A DNA stretch of 64,000 bases from Pseudomonas putida (lineage in GTDB: Bacteria; Pseudomonadota; Gammaproteobacteria; Pseudomonadales; Pseudomonadaceae), in the NCBI RefSeq assembly GCF_002741075.1, contig NZ_CP016634.1, positions 3,192,001 to 3,256,000 on the forward strand, given 5' to 3'. Of the stretch, positions 8,892 to 18,722 are shown piece after piece. Position 1 is the first letter of the stretch; each line of letters begins with the position of its first letter. The notes under the pieces were generated by a model. That model had not been told where the DNA came from. It did no database searches and was given only the letters and a program-made list of their open reading frames with translations. Made by a program: the position numbers and the translations under genes.

Positions 8892-10946
8892 TCAAACCAA
8901 GTGCAGGGCGTTGAGCAGCAGGTCGATCAGTTTGATCCCGGCAAACGGCACGATGATGCCGCCCACGCCGTAGATCAGCAGGTTGCGTCGCAGCAGATGG
9001 GCCGCGCTCGCCGCCTGGACGCGCACCCCGCGCAGGGCCAGGGGGATCAGCACGACGATGATCAGCGCGTTGAACACGATGGCCGAGAGGATCGCGCTCT
9101 GCGGGCTTTGCAGCTGCATGAGGTTGAGCACGCCCAACTGCGGGTAGATCGCCGCGAACAGCGCCGGCAGGATGGCGAAGTACTTGGCCACGTCGTTGGC
9201 GATGGAGAACGTGGTCAGCGCACCGCGGGTGACCAGCAGTTCCTTGCCCACCTGGACCACGTCCAGCAGCTTGGTCGGGTCGCTGTCCAGATCGACCATG
9301 TTGGCCGCCTCGCGCGCGGCCTGGGTGCCGTCGTTCATGGCCATGCCCACGTCAGCCTGGGCCAGGGCCGGGGCGTCGTTGGCGCCGTCACCGCACATGG
9401 CCACCAGGCGACCGTCGTTCTGCTCCTGGCGGATACGCGCGAGCTTCTTCTCCGGCGTGGCCTCGGCCAGCACATCGTCGACCCCGGCTTCGGCCGCAAT
9501 GGCTGCGGCGGTCAGCGGGTTGTCGCCCGTCACCATCACCGTGCGGATCCCCAGCTTGCGCAGCTCGGCGAAGCGTTCACGAATGCCCGGCTTGACCACA
9601 TCCTTGAGGTGGATCACTCCCAGCAGGCGCTTGTCGATGCACACCAGCAGGGGCGTGCCACCACTCTGGGCGATGCGCTCCACTTCACGGGCCAGCGGCG
9701 CGGGCATCTCCAGGCGTTGCAGGCCGACGAAGGCCAGTACCGCATCGACCGCCCCCTTGCGGTAGCGATGCTGCTGGAAGTCGATACCCGAAAGCCGCGT
9801 CTCGGCACTGAAGGCAATGGCCTCGAACTGATTGGCCGAGGGCTCGATGAACTCATGCTGCTGACGCAGGAACTCGACGATCGACTTACCCTCGGCGGTG
9901 TCATCGGCCAGGGAGGCGAACAATGCGCCCTCCCCCAGCTCCCGCGCAGTGATGCCGGGCGCCGCGTGCAGCGCGCTGCAACGGCGGTTGCCGAAGGTGA
10001 TGGTGCCGGTCTTGTCGAGCATCAGCGTGTGTACATCGCCCGCCGCCTCCACTGCGCGGCCGGAGCGCGCGATGACGTTCAGGCGCACCAGGCGGTCCAT
10101 GCCGGCGATGCCGATGGCCGAGAGCAGGCCACCGATGGTGGTGGGGATGAGCGTCACCAGCAGCGCGGCGAGGAAGATCAGCGGCAGACTGCCGCCGGAA
10201 AAACGGGCGAATGGCTGCAAGGTCACCACCACGATCAGGAAGATCAACGTCAGGCCGATCAGCAGGATGTCCAGGGCGATCTCGTTGGGGGTCTTCTGGC
10301 GTTTGGCACCTTCGACCAAGGCGATCATGCGGTCCAGGGTCGACTCGCCAGGGTTGCTGGTGATGCGGATCAGCAGCCAGTCCGAAACCAGCCGAGTGTT
10401 GCCGGTGACCGCCGAGCGGTCGCCGCCGGACTCGCGGATCACGGGGGCCGACTCGCCGGTGATGGCCGACTCGTTGACCGCGGCGATACCTTCGAGCACT
10501 TCACCGTCCCCTGGGATCAGCTCGCCAGCGACGACCTTGACCACATCGTCCTTGCGTAACTGAGTGGCGGGCACGCTCTCGAAGCGGCCATCGGCGGTGC
10601 GACGCTGGGCGATCAGGCCCTGGCTGCCGGCCTTGAGGCTGTCGGCACGGGCCTTGCCACGGCCTTCGGCCAGGGCTTCGGCGAAGTTGGCGAACAGCAC
10701 GGTGAACCACAGCCACAGGGCGATCTGCAGGGCCACGCCGGTCCCCACGCCACTGCCGGGAATGAAACACAGCAGGGTGGTCAGCAAGGCAGTCAGGGCG
10801 ACCACCAGCATCACGGGCGAGCGCTTGAGCTGACGGGGGTCGAGCTTGACGAAGGCCTGCACCAGGGCTGGCCGCCAGAGCGCAGCGAAGCGGGTCTGGT
10901 CCACGGCGGCACGATGGGCTTTGACGTCAGTAATAGGCATGTTCAT
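8892..10946 (-). CDS. kdpB: KdpB, P-type ATPase catalytic subunit
   Basis: At 684 residues it is the normal KdpB length. The phosphorylation motif DKTGT is at about residue 307. The actuator motif [18 protein letters not shown] and the hinge motif [19 protein letters not shown] are all present. Seven membrane segments are predicted, with the first at about 40-80. It hydrolyses ATP to drive K+ through KdpA in the inner membrane. It lies nine bases after kdpA. Confidence 0.98.
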   Translation of the reverse strand: MNMPITDVKAHRAAVDQTRFAALWRPALVQAFVKLDPRQLKRSPVMLVVALTALLTTLLCFIPGSGVGTGVALQIALWLWFTVLFANFAEALAEGRGKARADSLKAGSQGLIAQRRTADGRFESVPATQLRKDDVVKVVAGELIPGDGEVLEGIAAVNESAITGESAPVIRESGGDRSAVTGNTRLVSDWLLIRITSNPGESTLDRMIALVEGAKRQKTPNEIALDILLIGLTLIFLIVVVTLQPFARFSGGSLPLIFLAALLVTLIPTTIGGLLSAIGIAGMDRLVRLNVIARSGRAVEAAGDVHTLMLDKTGTITFGNRRCSALHAAPGITARELGEGALFASLADDTAEGKSIVEFLRQQHEFIEPSANQFEAIAFSAETRLSGIDFQQHRYRKGAVDAVLAFVGLQRLEMPAPLAREVERIAQSGGTPLLVCIDKRLLGVIHLKDVVKPGIRERFAELRKLGIRTVMVTGDNPLTAAAIAAEAGVDDVLAEATPEKKLARIRQEQNDGRLVAMCGDGANDAPALAQADVGMAMNDGTQAAREAANMVDLDSDPTKLLDVVQVGKELLVTRGALTTFSIANDVAKYFAILPALFAAIYPQLGVLNLMQLQSPQSAILSAIVFNALIIVVLIPLALRGVRVQAASAAHLLRRNLLIYGVGGIIVPFAGIKLIDLLLNALHLV

Positions 10947-10955
10947 GGAAGGTCC

Positions 10956-12650
10956 TCAGAAGCCCAGGCTCAGGTGTTCGGCAATCGGCCCGAGGGCCAA
11001 GGTCGGTAGGAAGGTCAGGCCACCGACCAGCAGGATGGTCACCAGCAGCAGGACCACGAACAGCGGGCCGTGGGTGGGGAAGCTGTTCAAGCCCTGGGGC
11101 GCGCTCTTCTTCGCCGCCAGGCTGCCGGCCAGGGCCAGCACCGGCAGGATGTAGCCAAAGCGGCCAATGAGCATGGCCAGACCGATCATCAGATTGTGGT
11201 ATGGCGTGTTGGCACCGAAGCCGGCAAATGCCGAACCGTTGTTGGCGGTGCCGGAGGTGTAGGCATAGAGCAGTTGGCTGAAGCCATGGGCGCCGGGGTT
11301 GGTCACGGCGCTGGCGGGCCCGGCGAGGCTCGCGGTGATGGCGCCAAGCACCAGCACGCCCACCGGCATCACCAGCAAGGTCGCCACCAGCAGTTGCACC
11401 TCTCGCGCCTGGAGCTTCTTGCCCAGGTATTCCGGCGTGCGCCCGATCATCAGGCCCGCCAGGAACACAGCGATCAGCACGAACAGCAACATGCCGTACA
11501 GCCCTGCGCCCACTCCGCCGAAGATCACCTCCCCGACCATCATGTTGACCATGGCCACCATGCCGGTGAGCGGGTTGAGGCTGTCATGCATGGCATTCAC
11601 CGACCCATTGGAGGCGGCTGTGGTGGTCACGCTCCACAGCACCGAGGCGGTGGTGCCGAAGCGGCTTTCCTTGCCTTCGAGCGGCGCGGCTTGTTGCACC
11701 TGGGCGCTTTCGAAGGCCGGGTTGGGCTGCTGCTCGGACCACAGCGCGGTAGCACCGCCAATGAGGAACAGGCCCAGCATGCAGGCGAGAATCGCCCGGC
11801 TTTGGCGCAGATCCTTGACGTAATGGCCGAAAGTGAACACCAGCGCCGCCGGAATGAGAATGATCGATGCCACCTCGAACAGGTTGCTCCAGGCCGTGGG
11901 GTTTTCGAACGGGTGCGCCGAGTTGACGCCGAAGAAGCCGCCGCCATTGGTGCCCAGCTGCTTGATGGCGATCTGGCTGGCGGCCGGGCCCAAGGGAAGG
12001 GTCTGGTCGCTGCCTTGCAGGGTCAGCGCGTGGGCGTAGTCGGCGAAGGTCTGCGGCACGCCCTGCCATACCAGCAGCAGCGCCAGCACCAGGCTCAGCG
12101 GCAGGAGTACGTAGAGGATCGCGCGGGTCAGGTCGACCCAGAAGTTACCGAGGGTGGTGGTCGAGCGGCGGGCGATGCCGCGACACAAGGCAACCAGCAC
12201 GGCGAGCCCCGTGGCGGCACTGACGAAGTTCTGCACCGTCAGGCCGATCATCTGGCTCAGGTAGCTGACCGAGGCCTCACCGCTGTAGGCCTGCCAGTTG
12301 GTGTTGGTCATGAAGCTGACCGTGGTGTTGAACGCCAGCGTCCACTCTTGGCCAGGCAGGTGCTGCGGGTTCAGCGGCAAGTGGCCTTGCAGCAGCAACA
12401 CGGCGAACAGCAACGCAAAACCCGTCAGGTTGAAGGTCAGCAGCGCCAGCGTGTATTGCTTCCAGTTCTGTTCCTGCTCGGCGCGTACACCGGCCAGGCG
12501 GTAGCATCCCTGCTCCAGCGGGCCGAGCACGGGCGTCAGCCAAGTGCGCTGCCCCTCCATCACCTTGAAGCAGAAACGCCCGAGCCAGGGTGCTGGCAGT
12601 AGCACGATGGCGAAGAACGCCAGCAGCAATAGGTAATCGTAGCTGTGCAT
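10956..12650 (-). CDS. kdpA: KdpA, K+-binding channel-like subunit
   Basis: A 564-residue, strongly hydrophobic protein with about ten membrane segments. It carries the KdpA selectivity-filter motifs, including [27 protein letters not shown] and [14 protein letters not shown]. It provides the K+ path of the KdpFABC pump. It follows kdpF by nine bases and precedes kdpB by nine bases in one operon. Confidence 0.98.
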   Translation of the reverse strand: MHSYDYLLLLAFFAIVLLPAPWLGRFCFKVMEGQRTWLTPVLGPLEQGCYRLAGVRAEQEQNWKQYTLALLTFNLTGFALLFAVLLLQGHLPLNPQHLPGQEWTLAFNTTVSFMTNTNWQAYSGEASVSYLSQMIGLTVQNFVSAATGLAVLVALCRGIARRSTTTLGNFWVDLTRAILYVLLPLSLVLALLLVWQGVPQTFADYAHALTLQGSDQTLPLGPAASQIAIKQLGTNGGGFFGVNSAHPFENPTAWSNLFEVASIILIPAALVFTFGHYVKDLRQSRAILACMLGLFLIGGATALWSEQQPNPAFESAQVQQAAPLEGKESRFGTTASVLWSVTTTAASNGSVNAMHDSLNPLTGMVAMVNMMVGEVIFGGVGAGLYGMLLFVLIAVFLAGLMIGRTPEYLGKKLQAREVQLLVATLLVMPVGVLVLGAITASLAGPASAVTNPGAHGFSQLLYAYTSGTANNGSAFAGFGANTPYHNLMIGLAMLIGRFGYILPVLALAGSLAAKKSAPQGLNSFPTHGPLFVVLLLVTILLVGGLTFLPTLALGPIAEHLSLGF

Positions 12651-12659
12651 GGTCGCCCC

Positions 12660-12749
12660 TTAACTGCGATCGGCGCGCAGCAGCGCCACCAGCAGGTACA
12701 CCGTCAACGCCACTGCCAGCAGCAGTGACACCCCGTCCAGCATGTTCAT
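12660..12749 (-). CDS. kdpF: KdpF, small Kdp subunit
   Basis: A 29-residue, one-helix membrane peptide beginning MNMLDGVSLLLA and ending RADRS, placed nine bases upstream of kdpA. Size, position and sequence pattern are those of KdpF, which stabilises the Kdp complex. GGGAG lies about eight bases before the ATG at 12749. The promoter of the operon should lie between 12750 and about 12830; I could not pick out a clear -35/-10 or KdpE site. Confidence 0.9.
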   Translation of the reverse strand: MNMLDGVSLLLAVALTVYLLVALLRADRS

Positions 12750-12876
12750 GTGCGCATCTCCCTTGGTACGGCGCGAGGGCCGGTTTAGGGAAATTGTCCG
12801 AGGGAGGGGCGTAAAGGGACGAGATGGAGGGTGGGGTCAGGGCATAAAGAGTGCGTAAAGATCAGGCTTTTCGGCA

Positions 12877-12914
12877 GCCGCCATCGTCGCGGGTACCCCT
12901 GCAACGATGGCGGC
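12877..12914. repeat. Inverted repeat after the AI-2E permease gene
   Basis: GCCGCCATCGT (12877-12887) and ACGATGGCGGC (12904-12914) form a perfect 11-bp stem with a 16-base loop that contains a REP-like CGCGGGTACCCC core. It lies 20 bases past the end of the leftward permease gene. No T-run follows, so it may be a REP relative or a Rho-independent-like 3' end. Confidence 0.5.
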
Positions 12915-12933
12915 ATGGAGAGTCTTGGACTGA

Positions 12934-13998
12934 CTACCGCTGGGGTGTCTGCTGCCCCGCGTTACGGCTCCAGTCCAGCAGCAGGCTGTAGCCCACCGCC
13001 AGCAAGGTCGGCCCAATGAACAGGCCAATGAAGCCAAAGGCGAGCAGCCCGCCGAAGACCCCGAGCAGCACGATCACCAACGGCAGGTTGCCGCCGCGGC
13101 TGATCAGGTACGGTTTGAGCACGTTGTCCACGCCGCTGATGATGAAGGTACCCCACAGGCCGAGGAACACCGCCATGCCGTACTCGCCCTTCCACACCAG
13201 CCAGCCGGTGGCCGGTATCCAGGCCAGCGGTGGCCCCATGGGGATCAGGCTGAGCATGAAGGTAACCAGGCCCAGCACGATGGCACCCGGCACGCCGGCA
13301 ATCAAAAAGCCGATCAAAGCCAGCAGCCCCTGGGCCGCGGCGGTACCGATCACGCCGTTGACCACGCGCTGCACGGTACCGGCCACCAGGTCCAGGTAAT
13401 ACTCGGCGCGATCGCCCATCAAGCGCTGCAACAGGCGCAGCACGAAGGCCGCCAAGCGCGGCCCGTCGCGGTAGAAGAAAAACACGAATACCAGGCTCAG
13501 GGTCAGTTCCAGGGCGCCGCTGCCGATCTGCGCGCTGCGTGCCAGGAACCAGTTGCCGACCTGCCCCAGGTGAGGCTTGATCGAAGCCAGCAAGGCCGCG
13601 CCCTGTTGGTCCATGGAGTCCCACCAGCGCACCAGGCGCTCCCCCACCAGAGGGATGTTGCCCAGCCAGTCCGGTGCGTCGGGCAAGCCGTCGACCTGCA
13701 CGTCACGGATGAACGTGGTGGCATCGCGGATGTGGTCGGCCAGGTTGAAGCCAAGCCACACCAGAGGCAAGGCCACCACCAGAATCCACACGGCGGTCAA
13801 AAGGCTCGCGGCGAGGGTTTCGCGCCCGCCCAGCACGCGTGTCAGCAGGCGCATCAGGGGCCAGCTGGCGAACGCCAGGATGGCGCCCCAGAGCAATGCC
13901 GAGATGAACGGAGCCATGACCCACAGGCCAGCCCCCAGCAAGGCCAACAGCAGGATCTGGATCAGCAGGCGGTCATTGTTGGCCATGGATGCGCTCAT
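12934..13998 (-). CDS. AI-2E family (PerM-like) membrane transporter
   Basis: A 354-residue protein with about eight hydrophobic segments, including the family's FFFYRDGP motif and the C-terminal PxxxGPPLAW region. The AI-2E transporter family includes TqsA, PerM and YdiK, and the substrates of most members are unknown. The first possible ATG (13998) directly follows the stop of the DUF4892 gene with no gap; an internal ATG (MANNDRL) is an alternative. The two genes are probably co-transcribed. Confidence 0.85.
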   Translation of the reverse strand: MSASMANNDRLLIQILLLALLGAGLWVMAPFISALLWGAILAFASWPLMRLLTRVLGGRETLAASLLTAVWILVVALPLVWLGFNLADHIRDATTFIRDVQVDGLPDAPDWLGNIPLVGERLVRWWDSMDQQGAALLASIKPHLGQVGNWFLARSAQIGSGALELTLSLVFVFFFYRDGPRLAAFVLRLLQRLMGDRAEYYLDLVAGTVQRVVNGVIGTAAAQGLLALIGFLIAGVPGAIVLGLVTFMLSLIPMGPPLAWIPATGWLVWKGEYGMAVFLGLWGTFIISGVDNVLKPYLISRGGNLPLVIVLLGVFGGLLAFGFIGLFIGPTLLAVGYSLLLDWSRNAGQQTPQR

Positions 13999-14781
13999 TC
14001 AACGGATCAGTTCCAGATGCAGGCCTTCGGTGGGGGCCGTCCCGACTTCCAAGCGGGTGCTGCGCACACCGGCGTTCACCAGTTGCTCGCGCCAGGCCTC
14101 GGCCTCGGCGCCGCTGAGGCTGGCGCGCAGAGTGCTGTCCAGGTTCAGGCTGCGCCCGAGCAAGACCACCCAGGTGGACTGTGGTGCGGCAAGATCAGGG
14201 TAGTCCAGCTTGCCGGTGTCGCGCAGTTCGCGCAGCACCGTGGCGGGGGTCGGCAGCAGCTCGCCCAGGGGGCTGTCAGCCACGAATTCTTCGACGTGCA
14301 GGTAGGCGCGGCGATTGCCGCGGGTGACGCTGTAGAGCGAGACCAGGGTGTCGGCCTCTTCGGCGGAGCGGCGCAGGAGGATGAACGCTTGCTGCTCGTC
14401 ACCACCATTGAGGCGAGCATTGGCGAACACCTCATTGGCCCACAAGCTGGCTTCACCGCAATCACGTCCCTGACACCAGAACAGCGGGTAACCGCCGTCA
14501 CGCTGCAGGGCCTCGCGGGCGCTGGTGAAGGCTTCGCGGGCTGTACGTTCGACAGGGAGTTCGTAGGTGACGGAACTGACCTGGCCGCGGCTTTCGACCT
14601 TCTCGTCCACCCGCAGGCGGCCGCTGATCTTACGCAGAGGGCCCATCGGATAGACCCGTTCCTGCTCCACGGCCGGGCGTTGGTCGACCACTTTGGCGTC
14701 CACCGGTACGGGCAGGCTGCCGGCCCACGACAAGGGGCTGGCCAGGCCCAGGCAAACGGCGATCAGGTTGCGCGTGATCAT
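13999..14781 (-). CDS. DUF4892-type exported protein
   Basis: The 260-residue product from the ATG at 14781 begins MITRNLIAVCLGLASPLSWA, a good signal peptide cleaved after AGS or nearby. AGGTGG lies just before this start. The frame continues further upstream, but that extension has no signal peptide. The mature part has the DUF4892 pattern, including YPLFWCQGRDCGEASLWANE with two cysteines that may be disulfide-bonded. The C-terminal part looks OmpA-like or peptidoglycan-associated. It is periplasmic or outer-membrane associated with no established function, and is followed immediately by the AI-2E permease gene. Confidence 0.75.
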   Translation of the reverse strand: MITRNLIAVCLGLASPLSWAGSLPVPVDAKVVDQRPAVEQERVYPMGPLRKISGRLRVDEKVESRGQVSSVTYELPVERTAREAFTSAREALQRDGGYPLFWCQGRDCGEASLWANEVFANARLNGGDEQQAFILLRRSAEEADTLVSLYSVTRGNRRAYLHVEEFVADSPLGELLPTPATVLRELRDTGKLDYPDLAAPQSTWVVLLGRSLNLDSTLRASLSGAEAEAWREQLVNAGVRSTRLEVGTAPTEGLHLELIR

Positions 14782-14890
14782 CGGCCACCTGTCACGCACA
14801 AGGCGCCGATGGGGTAATCCAGGATGTCTGGCATGTGCATGGTTGTCTCCGTGTTCAACCCGCCAAGCCTCGACACTTGTCCGGTGCAAG

Positions 14891-15745
14891 TCAAGAAAAG
14901 CCGAAGAAGCGATTGAAACAGTCTGCAACAAGGGTTGCGCCCTGTTCGTCATTCAAATGCAGGTGATGACCACCGGGCAGCGTGACCTGCTCAAAGGGTA
15001 GCTGCTCCAGCAGGGCCGTGTGTCGCACCAGCATGCCATCGGCCGCCACCACCAGGCAGGCCGGGCATGCGACCCGCTTCACGAAGGCCATGGCTTGCGC
15101 TTCGTTCAGGCGTACCGGCGATGGCAAGGTCAGGCGGCTGTCGCTACGCCAACTGTAACCGCCCGGCACCGGCATCAGGCCGCGCTGGGCCAGCAGTTCG
15201 GCCGCCTCGCGGCTGACCGCGACCATGCCTTTCATGCGCGCCTGCACACCTTCTTCAAGGGTCGAATACACCGACTTGCGCTTGCCATCCACGCGCAACT
15301 GGGCCTGCAGTGCCATGCCCAGGCGTTCAGCGGCGTCCTGCTCACGGGCTGTGGGCGGGATCACCCCGTCGATCAAGGCCAGATGGCTGATGCGATCCGG
15401 CAAGGCCCCCGCCAGTTGTACGGAAATGATCGCCCCCAGCGAATGCCCGAGCAGGCCAAAGCGCTGCCAGCCCAATTGCTCGGCTACCCGCAGCACATCA
15501 TGGATATAGTCGGCCAAGGCGTAACCCGCCCCCACGGGACGGTGCTGCGAATAACCGTGCCCGGCCAGGTCCAGGGCCACTACGCGTAACCCTTTGAGGC
15601 GCGGCGCCAAGCGGGCGAAGCTGTTGGCGTTGTCCAACCATCCATGCAGGGCGATGACTGGCAAACCGTCCTGCGGCCCGAACAGGTGCGCCGCCAGCTC
15701 GATATGGCCAAGGCTCAGGCGGATCTCTTCGACGTGTGTGCTCAT
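14891..15745 (-). CDS. Alpha/beta hydrolase
   Basis: A 284-residue cytosolic alpha/beta-fold hydrolase. An HGWLDNANSF oxyanion region is near residue 34, the nucleophile elbow is GHSLGAI (Ser at about 102), and the C-terminal catalytic His is in LPGGHHLHLND. It is close to the serine-hydrolase/esterase group often found in Pseudomonas near gpsA. Its start overlaps the end of the next upstream hydrolase gene by four bases, so the two hydrolases are translationally coupled. The substrate is unknown. Confidence 0.85.
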   Translation of the reverse strand: MSTHVEEIRLSLGHIELAAHLFGPQDGLPVIALHGWLDNANSFARLAPRLKGLRVVALDLAGHGYSQHRPVGAGYALADYIHDVLRVAEQLGWQRFGLLGHSLGAIISVQLAGALPDRISHLALIDGVIPPTAREQDAAERLGMALQAQLRVDGKRKSVYSTLEEGVQARMKGMVAVSREAAELLAQRGLMPVPGGYSWRSDSRLTLPSPVRLNEAQAMAFVKRVACPACLVVAADGMLVRHTALLEQLPFEQVTLPGGHHLHLNDEQGATLVADCFNRFFGFS

Positions 15746-16530
15746 GCCCGGCTCCAGCGATCGAACAGGCCCTTGATCAGGCCGGCGGTTTCATCTGGAC
15801 GCTCCAGCGGGAACATGTGCCCGCCCGGGAGGCTGTGGTATTCGCCTCGGGGGATGCCGCGCACCGCCAGGGCATGATGCCGGCGGATCACCCGGCTTTT
15901 GTCCCCCCTCACCACCGCCAGCGGCACCTGCAACTGGCTCGCCGGGGCTGGACTGACATGGGGGATGCTGCGGTAGATGTCGATTTCGGTGGTCGGGTCG
16001 AAGCGCAGGCGCAAGCCCTCCTGGGTGGCTTGCAGGCCATGCTCCAGATACGCCTCCAGGCAGTCGGGGTCGAAGTGGCGGAACAGCGTCTTGCCGGCGA
16101 AGTAGGCCCGTGCGCTGTCACGGTCGGGGAATGCCTCGCGACGGCCCAGGGTCCGACCGGCCGGGGTGATGCGGTCGATGAATCCGAGGCGCTTGGCCGC
16201 ACGGATCATCCACTGGTCGGCGCGGGTCAGCACGGGCGAGTCGAGCATCACCACGCCGCGGTAATACTGTGGGCAGCGCAAAGCGGCATGCAGGTGCAGA
16301 AGGCCTCCCAGCGAATGGCCGACACCCCACACCGGCTGCCCCTGCTGGGCCAGGTGATGAAGCAGCTCATCGACCAGGCTTTGCCAGTTGTCGTTTACCG
16401 GAAAACGCGGGTCATGGGCATGTTGGGCCAGGTGCCGGACCTGGTAGTCCGGCGCCAGCGCGGCGAACAGCTTGCCGTAGGTGGCCGAAGGGAAGCCATT
16501 GGCGTGGGCGAAGAAGATCTGCTGCGACAT
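15742..16530 (-). CDS. Alpha/beta hydrolase
   Basis: A 262-residue alpha/beta hydrolase from the ATG at 16530 (MSQQIFFAHANGFPS). The nucleophile elbow is GHSLGGL at about residue 85, and the final His is in LPGGHMFPLE. The region N-terminal to 16530 is open but has no family similarity that I recognise. It forms a coupled pair with the following hydrolase. The two are not close duplicates of each other. The substrate is unknown. Confidence 0.85.
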   Translation of the reverse strand: MSQQIFFAHANGFPSATYGKLFAALAPDYQVRHLAQHAHDPRFPVNDNWQSLVDELLHHLAQQGQPVWGVGHSLGGLLHLHAALRCPQYYRGVVMLDSPVLTRADQWMIRAAKRLGFIDRITPAGRTLGRREAFPDRDSARAYFAGKTLFRHFDPDCLEAYLEHGLQATQEGLRLRFDPTTEIDIYRSIPHVSPAPASQLQVPLAVVRGDKSRVIRRHHALAVRGIPRGEYHSLPGGHMFPLERPDETAGLIKGLFDRWSRA

Positions 16531-16644
16531 GGCGGCCTGGTCTGAATGGGAAGTGATGGCCCATTGTCGGCATGGTGCGCGGGGGCGGCAACGTTCGGAA
16601 AGGTCATCGATGAGGGTGATCTGGACATGCCTGGCATTTGTGTC

Positions 16645-16722
16645 GCCTTCTTCGCGGGTGAACCCGCCCCCTCTTGGTCCGCGCAAAGACCTGCGGGAGC
16701 GGGCGGGCTCACCCGCGAAGAA
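16645..16722. repeat. Pair of inverted REP elements (REPIN)
   Basis: One REP (16645-16676, with TTCTTCGCGGGTGAACCCGC) faces a second, inverted copy (16690-16722, GGGCTCACCCGCGAAGAA) across a short spacer. This is the head-to-head doublet usual for P. putida REPs. It separates the hydrolase pair from sixA. Confidence 0.8.
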
Positions 16723-16742
16723 ATCACCGCCAAAAGCCAGGA

Positions 16743-17201
16743 TCAGCCGGCGTGGTACAGCCCCTTCAAGGTCATCAACCCGGCCAGCGGCCAGTCTCCT
16801 TCCAGTTCCGCCAGGCTCGCCGTGCTCAAGGGCGCCGGCTGCTGGCCATGGCCGTGTTCGAGCAGGCCCACCAGGGTGCCCACCAAAGGCTGGTGGCTCA
16901 CCAACAGCACATGCTCCAGGCCTAGCTTGTCCAGCTCGCCGATCACCTGCCCGGCATCGCTGTCAGGGGTGAGCCAGGGGACTGTACGCACCGGCGCCTC
17001 GAAGCCCAGGGCGTCATGCACCAAAGCGGCAGTCTGCTGGGCACGAACGTAAGGGCTGGCGATGATCGCCTGCAGCGGCTGGCCCAGCAGGCGCGCGGCG
17101 CTACGCAGCACCTGCTCGCGACCATGGTTGGTCAGGCGGCGCTCGGCGTCGGTGTTGGCCCGTGGCTCTGCCTCGCCATGGCGCAGCACCCAGACCTTCA
17201 C
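16743..17201 (-). CDS. sixA: SixA-type phosphohistidine phosphatase
   Basis: A 152-residue histidine phosphatase with the N-terminal RHGEAEP motif (catalytic His at about residue 8), SPYVRAQQTA and the second catalytic His in VSHQPLVG. Size and motifs fit SixA, which in E. coli removes phosphate from His residues of phosphotransfer proteins such as ArcB or NPr. The start overlaps the end of the DUF4389 gene by four bases. Confidence 0.9.
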   Translation of the reverse strand: MKVWVLRHGEAEPRANTDAERRLTNHGREQVLRSAARLLGQPLQAIIASPYVRAQQTAALVHDALGFEAPVRTVPWLTPDSDAGQVIGELDKLGLEHVLLVSHQPLVGTLVGLLEHGHGQQPAPLSTASLAELEGDWPLAGLMTLKGLYHAG

Positions 17202-17545
17202 AGTTTGGGCTCCTGGTCGCGCACCGGGTGAGGCGCGCTGGCGACCTCGTGCGGGACTTCGCCTTCCGGCGCACGCGGGGTCGGCCAGTCGGCGAACGGC
17301 CAGGGTTTCTGGTCGCTGTGGAAGGTGCCGAAGCGACCGATCTGCGCCAGGAACTGGCTCAGGCTGTCACCGAAGTTCATCAGACTGCCGCTGGGTGCGC
17401 CATAGACCAGGCGGTAGATCAGCTGGACCAGCACCAGACCACCCAGCAACAGCTGGGCCACGTGCCAGACCAACAGGAACACCAGCATCCACAGTACCCG
17501 CAGGATGATCGATTCGCGCTGGGCGCGGTTGGCTGTGTCGTTCAT
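17198..17545 (-). CDS. DUF4389 membrane protein
   Basis: A 115-residue protein with two hydrophobic stretches (about 16-55) followed by LIYRLVYGAPSGSLMNFGDS, the hallmark of DUF4389. The tail is polar and Pro-rich. The function is not known. It lies between gpsA (15 bases upstream) and sixA (four-base overlap), so gpsA, this gene and sixA form one leftward operon. Confidence 0.85.
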   Translation of the reverse strand: MNDTANRAQRESIILRVLWMLVFLLVWHVAQLLLGGLVLVQLIYRLVYGAPSGSLMNFGDSLSQFLAQIGRFGTFHSDQKPWPFADWPTPRAPEGEVPHEVASAPHPVRDQEPKL

Positions 17546-17560
17546 GCATGTACTCCGGGA

Positions 17561-18592
17561 TCAGTTGAAACCGCTGATGGAAATGAAATCGACGTCGGTC
17601 TTGGGCTCGGCGCGCATCAGGTGCTCGATCACCTGGTTCAGCGTACGTCCCTCGAAGAGAATCGCGTGCAGACCGGCCACCAGCGGCATGTACACCTGCA
17701 CCTCCTGGGCCTTGGCCTTGAGCACCTTGAGGGTATTGACCCCCTCGGCCACCTCGCCCAGCCGGCTCACGGCCTGCTCCAGGCTCAGGCCCTGGCCCAG
17801 GGCATGCCCGACCTGGTAGTTACGGCTCTTGGGCGAAGAGCAGGTGACGATCAGATCGCCGACCCCAGCCAGGCCCAGGAAGGTCATGGGGTTGGCGCCC
17901 TGGCTCACGGCGAAACGGGTCATCTCGGCCAGCGCGCGGGTGATCAGCATGCTCTTGGTGTTCTCACCCATACCCAGGGCGACGGCCATGCCCGCGATGA
18001 TCGCGTAGACGTTCTTGAGTGCGCCGCCGAGCTCCACGCCGAAACGGTCGGCGCTGGCATAGACGCGGAAGGTACGGCCATGCAGCACCGCCTGCACGCG
18101 TTGGCAGAGGGCTTCGTCCTCGCTGGCCACCACGGTGGCGGTCAGGGCATGCTCGGCGATCTCGCGGGCCAGGTTCGGCCCCGACAGCACACCGATGCGA
18201 GCCTCGGGCGCGATCTCCTCGAGGATCTGGCTCATCAGCTTGAAGCTTTGCGCCTCGATGCCCTTGGTCAGGCTGACCAGGCCCTTGCCACGCAGCAGCT
18301 CGGCATGGGGTGCCAGCACGCTACGCAAGGCGCTGGAGGGCAGCGCGACGAAAATCAGGTCGCAGGCTTGCAAAGTGGCCAGCAGGTCGTTGACAGGCTC
18401 CACCCCATCCTGCAGACGAATGCCTTTGAGATAGCGTGGGTTCTCGCGATTGACGCGCATGGCCTCGGCCTGCTCGGGGTCACGCATCCATTGCCGTACC
18501 GGCACGCCGTTCTCGGCCAGCAAGTTCGCCACGGCGGTGCCGAAGCTGCCGCCTCCCAGAACTGCAACAGGTTGCTGTTCAGTCATATCCAA
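17561..18592 (-). CDS. gpsA: Glycerol-3-phosphate dehydrogenase [NAD(P)+]
   Basis: A 343-residue protein with the N-terminal dinucleotide-binding motif [13 protein letters not shown], a LVSLTKGIE segment, and the catalytic Lys region [12 protein letters not shown]. It reduces dihydroxyacetone phosphate to sn-glycerol-3-phosphate for phospholipid synthesis in the cytoplasm. A second in-frame ATG six bases inside (MTEQQP) could be the actual start. It heads the gpsA-DUF4389-sixA operon. Confidence 0.97.
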   Translation of the reverse strand: MDMTEQQPVAVLGGGSFGTAVANLLAENGVPVRQWMRDPEQAEAMRVNRENPRYLKGIRLQDGVEPVNDLLATLQACDLIFVALPSSALRSVLAPHAELLRGKGLVSLTKGIEAQSFKLMSQILEEIAPEARIGVLSGPNLAREIAEHALTATVVASEDEALCQRVQAVLHGRTFRVYASADRFGVELGGALKNVYAIIAGMAVALGMGENTKSMLITRALAEMTRFAVSQGANPMTFLGLAGVGDLIVTCSSPKSRNYQVGHALGQGLSLEQAVSRLGEVAEGVNTLKVLKAKAQEVQVYMPLVAGLHAILFEGRTLNQVIEHLMRAEPKTDVDFISISGFN

Positions 18593-18722
18593 TCCGTTAA
18601 AGCCAATAAGTTAAGTTGGCGACTGGGGCATTATACGGCGCGCATGCGACAGAACCAGTGGCAGTGCCAGCCCTGCATATGGATATCAAAGAGCACTGGC
18701 AAAACCCAAGCGGTCAGTTAAC